Assembly (NCBI RefSeq): GCF_003428335.1
Contig: NZ_CP031704.1
Span: 2,790,001 to 2,854,000, forward strand
Direction: 5' to 3'
Origin: Solimonas sp. K1W22B-7
Lineage (GTDB): Bacteria; Pseudomonadota; Gammaproteobacteria; Nevskiales; Nevskiaceae
DNA length: 64,000 bases
Numbering within the stretch: the stretch's first letter is position 1; the number at the start of each line of letters is the position of its first letter. A program made the position numbers and the translations under genes. The notes beneath the pieces were generated by a model, which saw only the letters and a program-made list of their open reading frames with translations, did not search any database and was not told the DNA's origin. Positions 26,920 to 35,094 of this stretch are shown piece after piece.

Positions 26920-28728
26920 CTACTCTCCTATCTGCGCCCGCGCCTGGCCGGTGGAAAGGCCCTGCGCCAGCTTGACCAGCTGCAGGAACTCGCCTGCGTA
27001 GCCGTGGCTGTCGCGGCCCCGCGCATCGCGCGCCAGCCGCTCGACCTGAGTGTAGCCGAAGCTGCCGGTGTACTGGCCGCCGCGCAGCAGCTGGCCGAAG
27101 CCTGCCACCGCGGCCGACAGGCGGTAAGCCTCGCTGGTGCCGTCCAGGCTGGTGGCAATGTCACGGCGCAGCAAGGGCTGCTCGATCAACAGGCTCGCCG
27201 CATCCATGCCGTCCTGCGGACGCTTGTAGCGCAGGCGCAGGAAGCCCAGTTCGTCGCCGGCCGGCATGCCCGCACGCTTACTGCCGTAACGCAGCGGTTC
27301 CACCCGCCCGCCGCCCTCGCCTGCCAGCGCGATCTCGTACAGCGCGGTGACGCGGTGCCCGGCGCCGATCTCGCCGGCATCGACCTTGTCGTTGCTGAAA
27401 TCCTCGCGCGCCAGCTGGCGGTTTTCGTAGCCGATCAGGCGGTACTCGCTGACCACGGCCGGGTTGAACTCCAGCTGGATCTTCACGTCGCGCGCGATCG
27501 TCGTCAGCGTGGCATCGCGCTGGTCCACCAGCGCCTTCTGCGCCTCGGCCAGCGTGTCGATGTAGGCGTGGTTGCCGTTGCCGGCGTCGGCCAGCTGCTC
27601 CATCAGGCGATCGTTGTAGTTGCCGCCGCCGAAGCCCAGCGTGGTCAGCGCCACGCCGCCCTTGCGCTTCTCTTCCACCAGGTCGACCAGCGTCTCGAAG
27701 CTGGTGGTGCCGACGTTGAAATCACCGTCGGTGGCCAGCAGGACCCTGTTGTTGCCGCCCTGGATGAAGGCGCGCTGCGCCATCGCGTAGGCCAGGCGGA
27801 TCCCCTCGCCGCCGTTGGTGGAACCGCCGGCGCTGAGCCGGTCCAGCGCGCTCTCGATCGCCGCGGTGTCGTTGCCGGCGGTGGGCTCCAGCACCACGCC
27901 CGACGCGCCGGCATAGACCACCAGGCTGATGCGGTCCTGCGCACCGAGCTGCCGCGTCAACAGCTTGAGCGAGGACTTCACCAGCGGCAGCTTGTTGGGC
28001 TCGTCCATGGAACCGGAGACATCGACCAGGAACACCAGGTTGGACGCGGGGCGCGGCCCGCTCGGCTGCCAGCCGCGGATCGCCACGCGCAGCAGCCTGG
28101 TCTTCGCGTTCCAGGGCGTCGGCGCAATCTCGGTGTGCAGGCTGAACGGCCGGCTGCGGTCGCGCGGCAGCGGATCGTCGTAATCGAAGTAGTTGACCAG
28201 TTCCTCCACCCGCACCGCGTCCTGCGGCGGCAGGCTGCCGCCGTTCAGGAATCGCCGGACGTTGCTGTAGCTGCCGGTGTCCACGTCGATGCTGAAGGTG
28301 GACACCGGGTTCTCCGCCACCAGGCGCACCGGGTTGGCCTCGATCTTCGCGTAGTTCTCGCGGTCTTCGACCTGCGGCTGCGGCATCATCAACGACGGTG
28401 CCTGGGCCAGCCTGCCGCGGACCTCCGAGGCCTTCCTCTTCGCAGCGGGCGCCGCCACCGCCGCGCCATAAGCCTCCATCCGCTCGTCCTCGGCCGGATC
28501 GAGTACGCCGTCGGCGTCGGCTTCCGCGGCCGGCAACCCGGCCACCGATCCGGACACCGCAGAGGTGCTGGAATCACCCCTCAAGTCCCCCAGCGCCTGC
28601 AGTTCAGGCGGTGGTGGCGGCGCCACCGCCGCCGCATCGGCATCACGGGAACCTTGCGTATTGGCGCAGGCGGCGAGCAGCACCAGGGTGGCGCTGGACA
28701 AGGACAGCAGCAGGGGTTGGCAACGCAT
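26920..28728 (-). CDS. YfbK-type VWA-domain lipoprotein
   Basis: 602 aa from the ATG at 28728, chosen for its GGAG ribosome-binding site and a lipoprotein signal peptide (LVLLAACAN, lipid-modified Cys). After a low-complexity linker comes the N-terminal YfbK domain (VSTFSIDVDTGSYSNVRRFLNGG). The VWA domain carries a MIDAS motif (FLVDVSGSMD, later GSTNGGEGI and ATDGDFNVG). The C-terminal DUF3520 region ends RGRDSHGYAGEFLQLVKLA. Role unclear; VWA proteins mediate metal-dependent protein contacts. It precedes the sigma gene on the same strand, with its stop six bases before the candidate CTG start. Confidence 0.88.
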   Translation of the reverse strand: MRCQPLLLSLSSATLVLLAACANTQGSRDADAAAVAPPPPPELQALGDLRGDSSTSAVSGSVAGLPAAEADADGVLDPAEDERMEAYGAAVAAPAAKRKASEVRGRLAQAPSLMMPQPQVEDRENYAKIEANPVRLVAENPVSTFSIDVDTGSYSNVRRFLNGGSLPPQDAVRVEELVNYFDYDDPLPRDRSRPFSLHTEIAPTPWNAKTRLLRVAIRGWQPSGPRPASNLVFLVDVSGSMDEPNKLPLVKSSLKLLTRQLGAQDRISLVVYAGASGVVLEPTAGNDTAAIESALDRLSAGGSTNGGEGIRLAYAMAQRAFIQGGNNRVLLATDGDFNVGTTSFETLVDLVEEKRKGGVALTTLGFGGGNYNDRLMEQLADAGNGNHAYIDTLAEAQKALVDQRDATLTTIARDVKIQLEFNPAVVSEYRLIGYENRQLAREDFSNDKVDAGEIGAGHRVTALYEIALAGEGGGRVEPLRYGSKRAGMPAGDELGFLRLRYKRPQDGMDAASLLIEQPLLRRDIATSLDGTSEAYRLSAAVAGFGQLLRGGQYTGSFGYTQVERLARDARGRDSHGYAGEFLQLVKLAQGLSTGQARAQIGE

Positions 28729-28858
28729 CGCAGTCTCCGTTTCGTGGGGTGTTGATCCTGTAAACGGGGGACGGCGGGAAATGGGGTTAAGGCAGAATGC
28801 GAAGCACCTGAAACAAATGCTTCCTCCCACACCTCCTTTTCCCGGAAAGAACCCGAAG

Positions 28859-29323
28859 ATGATGCGCAGTTGCCTGCTTGCCCTTGTGCTTCTACTAACC
28901 GCCTGCGCGTCCGCCAAAGGTCCTCAGTACCGGTCAGGCCCGGCCGCGCAGATCGACGAGTCGATCATCTATGTGTACCGTCCCTGGGCCCTTCCCGCGG
29001 GGGGTTACACCGCCCGGCTGCAAATGGACGGAATGGCACCGAAGAACCTCAAGAACGCCAGCTACATTAGCTTCCGTGTCCTGCCGGGCCGCCACAGCCT
29101 GCGCACGGTTAAGAAGGGCTTCCAAGACTGGGGTGGCAAAGTGCAGGAGATCAGCCTCGACACCCTCGGCGGGCAGGTCTACTTCATCAAGTACGACGTG
29201 ACGGGTTCCGCCATGGCAACCGGCGGAACGCCGCCCGTCGTGGTAAGCAGCAGCCTCGATATGCGACTGGTCCCCAACTACAGCGCCGAAGCGGAAATGC
29301 AGGAGCTGCGCGAGTCCGACTAG
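28859..29323 (+). CDS. DUF2846-family lipoprotein
   Basis: 154 aa. Lipoprotein signal MMRSCLLALVLLLTACAS with lipobox LTAC. The mature part has IIYVYRPWALPAGGYTARLQMDG, then KNASYISFRVLPGRHSLRT, a pattern I associate with DUF2846 proteins (small beta-sandwich domains with a PGxH turn). Function unknown; an envelope location is expected. GGAAAG ribosome-binding site upstream. A longer in-frame reading upstream overlaps the VWA gene and is not used. The gene is alone on its strand here, convergent with the transglutaminase-like gene. Confidence 0.78.
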   Translation: MMRSCLLALVLLLTACASAKGPQYRSGPAAQIDESIIYVYRPWALPAGGYTARLQMDGMAPKNLKNASYISFRVLPGRHSLRTVKKGFQDWGGKVQEISLDTLGGQVYFIKYDVTGSAMATGGTPPVVVSSSLDMRLVPNYSAEAEMQELRESD

Positions 29324-29397
29324 CAAAAAACCCGCAGCGCACCCCGCCGGTCACGTCGGCTGAATGCGCTGCGGGGACTCCCCGCAAAACCTGTTTT

Positions 29398-30354
29398 TCA
29401 GAACATCGGATCGACGCGCAGCGCCTGCTTCATCACCAGCGCCGTATGGGTGGCTTCCGAGACCTGGCCCGGGCGGCGCGGCGCCGGGCCCGCCGCTTCC
29501 ACCAGCACGAAGGGCCTGCCGCGATGGATGATGTAGGCCTGGTCGCTGCGCGGCGTGCGGGCGATGCCCAGCAGGTAGTGCTTCGGCACGTGCACACCGA
29601 CCAACTGGGTGTTCGACAGGTTCTGCAGGATCGCGGCGAGCAGCGCGGACTTGGTGTCGCAGTCGCCGTAGCCGCGTTCGAGCGCGCGCGGCGGCGGGTA
29701 GAAGCCGAGGATCTTGCGGCCGCCGTCCCATGTCGCGGGCTGGCGGTAGACCATGCCGCTCTGCACCAGGGCCATCGCCGCTTCCATCATCCACTCGGTG
29801 TCGCGCCCCTGCTCGGCGGCCAGGCGGCGCAGCGCCGCCGCCACCGGCTTCACGCGCGCGCGGTTTCGCTCCACCACGCGGGGCACGTCCACCCGCAGGC
29901 GCGGCGTCTGCCCGGCCTGCTCCTGGCTCAACTGCAGCGCATGCTCCCGGTAATAACGTGTCGTGTCGCGGTTGAACTCCTCCTGGTCGCAGCTCTTGCG
30001 TGCGCGGCAGGCTTCCATCAGCGCGTCCAGCTCCTGCACCGAGACGCCGAACTCCTGTACCGACTCGCGGCTGCTCTCCGGCGAAAGGCGGAAGGCCAGG
30101 CTCAGCGGGTCGCCGGAGAAGCTGCGGAAATTGGCCTGCACCTCGTAGTGGCCCTCGTGGCTCAGCCTGCGCGTATAGGTGGCTCCGCCGGCGCCCTCGC
30201 CCACCGAGAGGCTGGCGTCCTCCTCGTAGACATGACCATCCGAAGCCCGCGCCGCGCCCGCCAGTCCCAGTGCAGCTGCGAACAATCCCAGGCTCAGCAG
30301 TACGCGGAGGTCACGGCGCAGGTGATACAGCGGATTCAGGCAGATAGGCTTCAT
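29398..30354 (-). CDS. Secreted transglutaminase-like protein
   Basis: 318 aa from the ATG at 30354. An N-terminal hydrophobic stretch (VLLSLGLFAAALGLAGAARASDG) looks like a signal peptide. The middle is charged and helical (QELDALMEACRARKSCDQEEFNRD). The C-terminal ~120 residues contain a transglutaminase/cysteine-protease core: catalytic Cys in YGDCDTKSALLAAIL, His in VPKHYLLGIA and a late acidic residue. It may cross-link or cleave envelope proteins or act structurally; the substrate is unknown. No co-directional partner nearby. Confidence 0.7.
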   Translation of the reverse strand: MKPICLNPLYHLRRDLRVLLSLGLFAAALGLAGAARASDGHVYEEDASLSVGEGAGGATYTRRLSHEGHYEVQANFRSFSGDPLSLAFRLSPESSRESVQEFGVSVQELDALMEACRARKSCDQEEFNRDTTRYYREHALQLSQEQAGQTPRLRVDVPRVVERNRARVKPVAAALRRLAAEQGRDTEWMMEAAMALVQSGMVYRQPATWDGGRKILGFYPPPRALERGYGDCDTKSALLAAILQNLSNTQLVGVHVPKHYLLGIARTPRSDQAYIIHRGRPFVLVEAAGPAPRRPGQVSEATHTALVMKQALRVDPMF

Positions 30355-30779
30355 GGTGCTGGCGCAGCCCTGTTGGGTACGCCAGGTCACAAACAATCCA
30401 CATGCGACGAGATGAAATATCGTCAGGGATCGGCTGTAGGGGTTTTGACTGGCCGGAAGGCCAATGGCCCATCACTGCTCGCCCATGAAGAGTAAGCATT
30501 TGCTGATTTAATGTAATCCACGTCTTACAAGCGTCGGATGGATCGGGGTTTTCCTGGAAACCGGTCCCGCGCGGCGGAAAACCCCTGATCCGGATGGCGG
30601 AACGGCCCGTCCTGAAAAGCGCCTGCCGACCCCGACCCCTCCAGTCCCCCTGCGGTGGCGAATCGCCGACGGACGGCGCGGCGCCGATCAGGCCAGGCCG
30701 CGGGAACAAATCCTGCTTCTGCCGGCTTTCCGTCGTGCCGGTGACGGTTTCATGACGCGGCCCGCGCTGGTTTTCCGGC
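30355..30779. other. Intergenic region with inverted repeat
   Basis: 425 bases without a supported gene, between the transglutaminase-like gene (minus, starts 30354) and the P450 stop (30780). It should contain the promoter of the former. AT-rich DNA around 30495-30530 (TTTGCTGATTTAATGTAATCC) is the only clearly non-coding-looking patch besides the inverted repeat at 30541-30590. Confidence 0.5.
30541..30590. repeat. Inverted repeat (GGGGTTTTCC)
   Basis: GATC-GGGGTTTTCC at 30541-30554 pairs with GGAAAACCCC-T-GATC at 30576-30590, a 10-bp core plus GATC ends with a one-base bulge. It is about 190 bases beyond the P450 stop. A transcript end or a protein-binding site is possible. Confidence 0.5.
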
Positions 30780-31979
30780 TCAGCGCCCTTGCAGCCGCAG
30801 GCGCAGCGCGCGCGGGCTGTTGATCGCCACAAAGGGCAACCACTCGACCCTTTCGGCCAGGTCCACGCGCCGCACCGCCGTGGCCACGGCGGTGAAGAAC
30901 TCCTGCAGCTGCGCCCGCGCCAGCGCATGCCCCAGGCAGAAGTGCGCGCCCTGGCTGAAGCTGAAGTGACGCTGTACCGGCCGGCGCAGGTCGGCACGGT
31001 CCGGGTTGCCGAAGACACCAGGGTCCCGGTTGGGCGCGGGGATCGGCACGATCACGGTCTCCCCTGCCGCGAAGCGCACGCCGCAGAACTCCAGTTCCCG
31101 CGCGGCCACCTTGTTGGCCAGCAGGGTGTTGGGCGGATACAGCCGCAGGTTTTCCTCGACGAAGGCCGGCACCAGGGCCGGCTGCGCGTGCAATTGGTCC
31201 AGCAGTTCCGGCTGCTGCGCCAGCAACTGCAGGCCGCTGGACAGGGCGCTGGCGGTGGATTCGACGGCACCGATGAACAGGTTGAGGAACAGCACCGTAA
31301 CCTCGCGCGGGTTCAGCACCTGGCGCTCCTCTTCCACCTCCAGCAGGCGGCCGAGCATGTCGTTCTGCGGCGCCAGCCGGCGTTGCGCGATCTGCGTGCC
31401 GACGAACTCGAACAGCTCGGCAAAGATCTCGTTGGCGCGACGCACGATGTCCGGCGTCACCTCGCGGCCGAAGGCCTTGGCCTGGCCTTCGCGCACCAGG
31501 GCGTCGACCTTGCGGCGCTCCTGCTCGTCGACGCCGAGGTACTCGCCGATCACCTGCCGCGGCAGTTGCGAGGTCAGCGTTTCCAGCGCATCGATGTCGC
31601 GGTCCAGCAGCGGCGGCAGCAAGGCAGCGACGCGCCGGCGCACGATGGCGCGCAGCGGCTCGGCCTGTGCCGGCCCCAGGGCCTTGCCGACCAGGGCACG
31701 CAGGCGCCGGTGCTGTTCGCCGCCCAAGGCCCCCAGCGCCTCGCGACGGTACTCGTAGAGCGCGTCGCCGGGCCGGAAGCCGCGGCGCTCCAGCAGGGAA
31801 ATACCCTCGTTGACGAAGCCGCCACCCAGCAACAGTTCGCTGACGTCGGCATGGCGCAGGATCGCGCGCGTGCCCTCCGCGGTCTGTGCCACCCGGCCCT
31901 GTTCGCGCAGTACGGCCAGCACCGGCGCCGGCTCGCGCCAGAAGCCGGCATCGGCCAGGTCCAGCAGCGGCAGGCTCAC
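30780..31979 (-). CDS. Cytochrome P450
   Basis: 399 aa, the length of soluble bacterial P450s. I-helix FIGAVESTASALSSG (~245, a variant of AGxxT), K-helix ExxR in EENLRLYPP (~290), heme loop FSFSQGAHFCLGHALARAQ with the Cys ligand (~350). Substrate and redox partners unknown; no ferredoxin or reductase gene is adjacent. The GTG start at 31979 overlaps the SDR stop by four bases (GTGA), so the two are one transcriptional and probably one metabolic unit. Confidence 0.92.
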   Translation of the reverse strand: MSLPLLDLADAGFWREPAPVLAVLREQGRVAQTAEGTRAILRHADVSELLLGGGFVNEGISLLERRGFRPGDALYEYRREALGALGGEQHRRLRALVGKALGPAQAEPLRAIVRRRVAALLPPLLDRDIDALETLTSQLPRQVIGEYLGVDEQERRKVDALVREGQAKAFGREVTPDIVRRANEIFAELFEFVGTQIAQRRLAPQNDMLGRLLEVEEERQVLNPREVTVLFLNLFIGAVESTASALSSGLQLLAQQPELLDQLHAQPALVPAFVEENLRLYPPNTLLANKVAARELEFCGVRFAAGETVIVPIPAPNRDPGVFGNPDRADLRRPVQRHFSFSQGAHFCLGHALARAQLQEFFTAVATAVRRVDLAERVEWLPFVAINSPRALRLRLQGR

Positions 31980-32782
31980 AGGCCTGCGCCGCCGTCCACC
32001 GCCACCACCTGCCCGGTCACGTAGGACGCCTGCTCCGAGGCCAGCCAAGCGATCGTCTCGGCCGCCTCCTGCGGTCGGCCCGGACGCTGCTGGCGGATCA
32101 GCGAGACCATCTGCTTCAGCATCGCCTCCACCGGCTCGCGCACGCCCGGCGGGAAACTCGCGGAGACCGCGAAGGCTTCCTCGTAGCTGGAGGCCCAGCC
32201 GCCGATCCAGCCCAGGGCGATGGCGTTGCAGCGGATGCGCCGCGGACCTTCCTCGGCCGCGATCTGCCGCACCAGCGACTCGATCGCCGCCTTGGGCAGG
32301 GCCGACAGCAGGTCGTTGTCGATGACGCGCCGGTTGGCCATGGTCACGCAGGCCACCAAGCTGCCACCGCGCTCCGACAGCAGCGGCAGCGCATGGTGGA
32401 ACAGGCGATAGCAGCACAGGGTATCGCCGAGCAGGAAGGCCTCGGCGCGCTCGGGTGCGAGGTCGCGTACGGCGGCGAATTCCAGCGTCGGCCCGGCGGT
32501 ATAGATCACCGTATGCAGGCCGCCCTGCTCGGCCGCGATCTGCGCCAGCAGTTCCTTGGTCGCCGCCGAGTCGCGCAGGTCCAGGCGATGTCCGCGCGCG
32601 CGGCCGCCGGCGGCCGCCACCTCGCGCTCGACCTCTGCCGCTCTTTCGGCATTGCCGAGATAGGTGAAGGCGACCGGCACACCGGCGGCGGCGAAACGCC
32701 GCACCACCTCGCGCCCGACAATGCCGCCGCCGCCCGCGACCAGCACGGCGCCCTGGCGGGGATAGGTCAACTGCAGGCTCAT
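31976..32782 (-). CDS. Atypical short-chain dehydrogenase-like protein
   Basis: 268 aa from the ATG at 32782 (MSLQLTYPRQG). Rossmann loop VAGGGGIVGREVVRRFAAAG, LDLRD (~65), YTAGP in place of NNAG, and the C-terminal SDR ending ASYVTGQVVAVDGGAGL typical of fabG-like enzymes. The catalytic YxxxK should precede KAAIESLV, but the sequence reads SALPKAA, so Ser replaces Tyr. The protein may be catalytically altered or a non-enzymatic partner of the co-transcribed P450. An upstream in-frame ATG (32845) would add 21 residues and is less likely. Confidence 0.85.
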   Translation of the reverse strand: MSLQLTYPRQGAVLVAGGGGIVGREVVRRFAAAGVPVAFTYLGNAERAAEVEREVAAAGGRARGHRLDLRDSAATKELLAQIAAEQGGLHTVIYTAGPTLEFAAVRDLAPERAEAFLLGDTLCCYRLFHHALPLLSERGGSLVACVTMANRRVIDNDLLSALPKAAIESLVRQIAAEEGPRRIRCNAIALGWIGGWASSYEEAFAVSASFPPGVREPVEAMLKQMVSLIRQQRPGRPQEAAETIAWLASEQASYVTGQVVAVDGGAGL

Positions 32783-32875
32783 GTCCGGACTCCCTGGCTG
32801 AAGGGCACAGGGTGGCGCCGCGGAGCCGGCGCATTCATCCATCAAATGCAGTATGGCGGCGCTTGCGGCAAGGCC

Positions 32876-34360
32876 TCAGGCGATCCACCCGGTCGATGGC
32901 TTGAACAGCCCGGAGGCCCGATCGAACACCGCGGAACCGAGCAGGCCGTCGGCCTTGGCCTTGTCCAGCGCCTTGCGCAGGCTGGCGCAACGCTCGGGAT
33001 AGCTGCCCGCGCCAATACGGCACAGTTCCGTCAACTGCTTTACGAGCCCGGACTTGCCCAGGGCGGCACGCACCTCGGTCTTGCTGCCGCGTCCCTGGTG
33101 ATGGATGTCGGCCACCGCCGTGCAGACCAGGTCGGAACGACCATCGAGACCATACCAGGGGTCGTACAGGCGGCGCAGCTTGCGCATGCTGATCTCGACG
33201 GCGACGTTGACCTGCAGGTCGTTGAAGGAAGCATCGCCATTGGCCAGCAGCACCAGGCGGGCCGCATTCTCCAGCTCTACCCGCCCGACCGCCGCCGGGT
33301 CCGGATTCAGGTAGTTCATGAAATCCTTGAGGTTCAGCTCCTGCGGCTTTTGCGGCCGGGGGTACTCGCGTTCCAGGCTTGCCAGGACGCCCCCATCCAG
33401 GCGGCGGTGCAGCCGGCCTTCCTGCACTGCCAGTTCGGGGAACTGCGCGCGAAATCCCGCATGCCTTGCCGTCAGCTGGCGGAACAGCAGGATCAGGTTG
33501 TCGTCGGGCGTATGCGCCGCCAGCTGGAAGAACCCGAAGGTGAAGGCGGCACGGTCATAGCTGTTGACACGGTTGAAGTATCCACCGCTCTCACTGACCG
33601 CGATGACGCCGACCAGCGCCGCGGCAGGACCGTACAGCGCGGCGTAGTCCCGGGCCTTGTAGACCGGACCGTAGCACTTGGCGGTCGGTTGATAGATTCC
33701 CTTGTAGCTCTCGTAGCCGATGCTGCGGGCGACATAGAACTCGGCCGCGGCACCGATCTTCGCGAAGTAGTCCTTGCTGCCTTGCGACGCCGCCACCTCG
33801 CGCAGGACGACGGCGGGCCGGGTCGATGCCAGTGCGGGAGGAAGCGTCGGCACGCTCGCGGGCGCTGCGCCGGCGCCGGCACCGGCGCGTTCCGGCAGCT
33901 TCGCCCCCGGCGGCATCGTGCCGTAGAACAGGGCCTGGTCGCCGTCATAGACCGCGTCGAAGCGTTTGAGAAAATCGGGTGGTGTCTGCCGCACCACCCG
34001 GTCATCCGTATTGGAGTAGTTGTAGACATGCGTTCCGTCGCAGATGCCGACGTGCTTCTGCGGCACGTTGCGCATGCTGTGGTTCGCCAGGTCGACATTG
34101 CCCTTGGCGGTGACGAACACCAGGAAGGGGGCCGCAGGAGCATCCTTGAACAAACCCACCTTGGGACACCCGGCAAACAGTTCATGCACCCGCAGGCTGG
34201 CAGCCGCATGCGGCTTGCCGGTGTGCAGGCGACAGTCATAGCCGCTGTCCACCTCCAGCACGTGACTGACAAAGTGCGCGCAGTGATTGTCCGCGGTGTT
34301 GACGTAGCCGTTGCGGCAGAAGTCCGAGATCGTCTTGCCCAGCGTATCTTCCAGCTTCAT
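32876..34360 (-). CDS. Putative two-domain peptidoglycan hydrolase
   Basis: 494 aa. Residues ~10-120 look like an NlpC/P60- or CHAP-type cysteine peptidase: Cys27 in ADNHCAHFVSHVLE and His103 in PQKHVGICDGTHVYNYS. An Ala/Pro/Gly linker at ~150-190 leads to a lysozyme-like domain (~195-480) with Glu258 (IAVSESGGYFNRVNSYD) and FTFGFFQLAAHTPDDN. No signal peptide or membrane segment is visible, so export would need another route (type VI secretion or lysis). Strong GGGGG ribosome-binding site before the ATG. A phage-derived lysin is an alternative. Fold assignments are by motif only. Confidence 0.6.
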   Translation of the reverse strand: MKLEDTLGKTISDFCRNGYVNTADNHCAHFVSHVLEVDSGYDCRLHTGKPHAAASLRVHELFAGCPKVGLFKDAPAAPFLVFVTAKGNVDLANHSMRNVPQKHVGICDGTHVYNYSNTDDRVVRQTPPDFLKRFDAVYDGDQALFYGTMPPGAKLPERAGAGAGAAPASVPTLPPALASTRPAVVLREVAASQGSKDYFAKIGAAAEFYVARSIGYESYKGIYQPTAKCYGPVYKARDYAALYGPAAALVGVIAVSESGGYFNRVNSYDRAAFTFGFFQLAAHTPDDNLILLFRQLTARHAGFRAQFPELAVQEGRLHRRLDGGVLASLEREYPRPQKPQELNLKDFMNYLNPDPAAVGRVELENAARLVLLANGDASFNDLQVNVAVEISMRKLRRLYDPWYGLDGRSDLVCTAVADIHHQGRGSKTEVRAALGKSGLVKQLTELCRIGAGSYPERCASLRKALDKAKADGLLGSAVFDRASGLFKPSTGWIA

Positions 34361-34458
34361 CGCGAATCCCCCTTTCGCTATCCTGCGGACCCGCAGTACA
34401 GCATGAGGGGAGATTCACCGTCGTCACCTGTTCAGGGCATGGGAAACGCCGGGGACAC

Positions 34459-35094
34459 CTACATCGGCGACAGGCGCCAGCGCGACAGCTGCCGCAGCGA
34501 ACGGTCGATGTTGCCGCGCGCCGGGCGCTCGCGGCGCTCATAGAACCACTGGGTGCAGTAGATGCGCGGGCGCGCCAGGAAGCCCTGCAGGACCTGGCGG
34601 CGCAGGGCCTTGAAAGTGGGCGAAGGCACGTGCTTGTACTCTTCGCGCACCTGCCGCTCGTACTCGTCGAAGCGCGAGGAGCGCGCGCCGAGGATCGCCA
34701 GATCGATGTCCGACAGCAGCTGCTGGTCCGGCGTGACCGGCTGGCCCTCGTGGCGCGTCACCATCACCAGCTCGTAGATGCGCTCGGTGACGGCGTCGTC
34801 GGCACCGGCCTTGCGCAGCGCACGCCGCGCCCATTCGGCGCTGCGGATCTCGTTGTCGTGGCGCCGCACCTCGTAGATCGCGTCGTGGAACCACAGCGCC
34901 AGTTCCACCTCGGCCGGGTGCTCGGCCAGCTCGCGTGTCTCGGCGAACAGTTCCAGGCACTCCATCAGGTGGTGCAGCGTGTGGTAGTGGCGCGAGGAAC
35001 TGGAGTAGCGCAGCCGCAGGTCGGCGTGCAGCTCGGGATCGGCCTTGAGGCCCAGTTCCTCCCAGACTTCGCTCCAGCGGGCCAGGTTGCTCAT
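34459..35094 (-). CDS. HD-superfamily metal-dependent phosphohydrolase-like protein
   Basis: 211 aa. HD-domain ligands in order: HYHTLHHLMECL (~35), FHDAIYEV (~68), VTRHEGQ (~112) and SDIDLAILG (~127). This is the predicted HD phosphohydrolase family (COG4339-like); its substrate is not established. The ATG overlaps the Sir2 stop (ATGA), so the pair is co-translated. Cytosolic. The last ~40 residues (RPRIYCTQWFYERRERPARGNIDRSL) are a typical helical tail of the family. Confidence 0.85.
   Translation of the reverse strand: MSNLARWSEVWEELGLKADPELHADLRLRYSSSSRHYHTLHHLMECLELFAETRELAEHPAEVELALWFHDAIYEVRRHDNEIRSAEWARRALRKAGADDAVTERIYELVMVTRHEGQPVTPDQQLLSDIDLAILGARSSRFDEYERQVREEYKHVPSPTFKALRRQVLQGFLARPRIYCTQWFYERRERPARGNIDRSLRQLSRWRLSPM

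Noticed and set aside
30780-32834. Apparent 684-aa SDR-P450 fusion on the minus strand
   Set aside because: The N-terminal part is the wrong frame of the SDR gene. The real SDR ends in TGA overlapping the P450 GTG.
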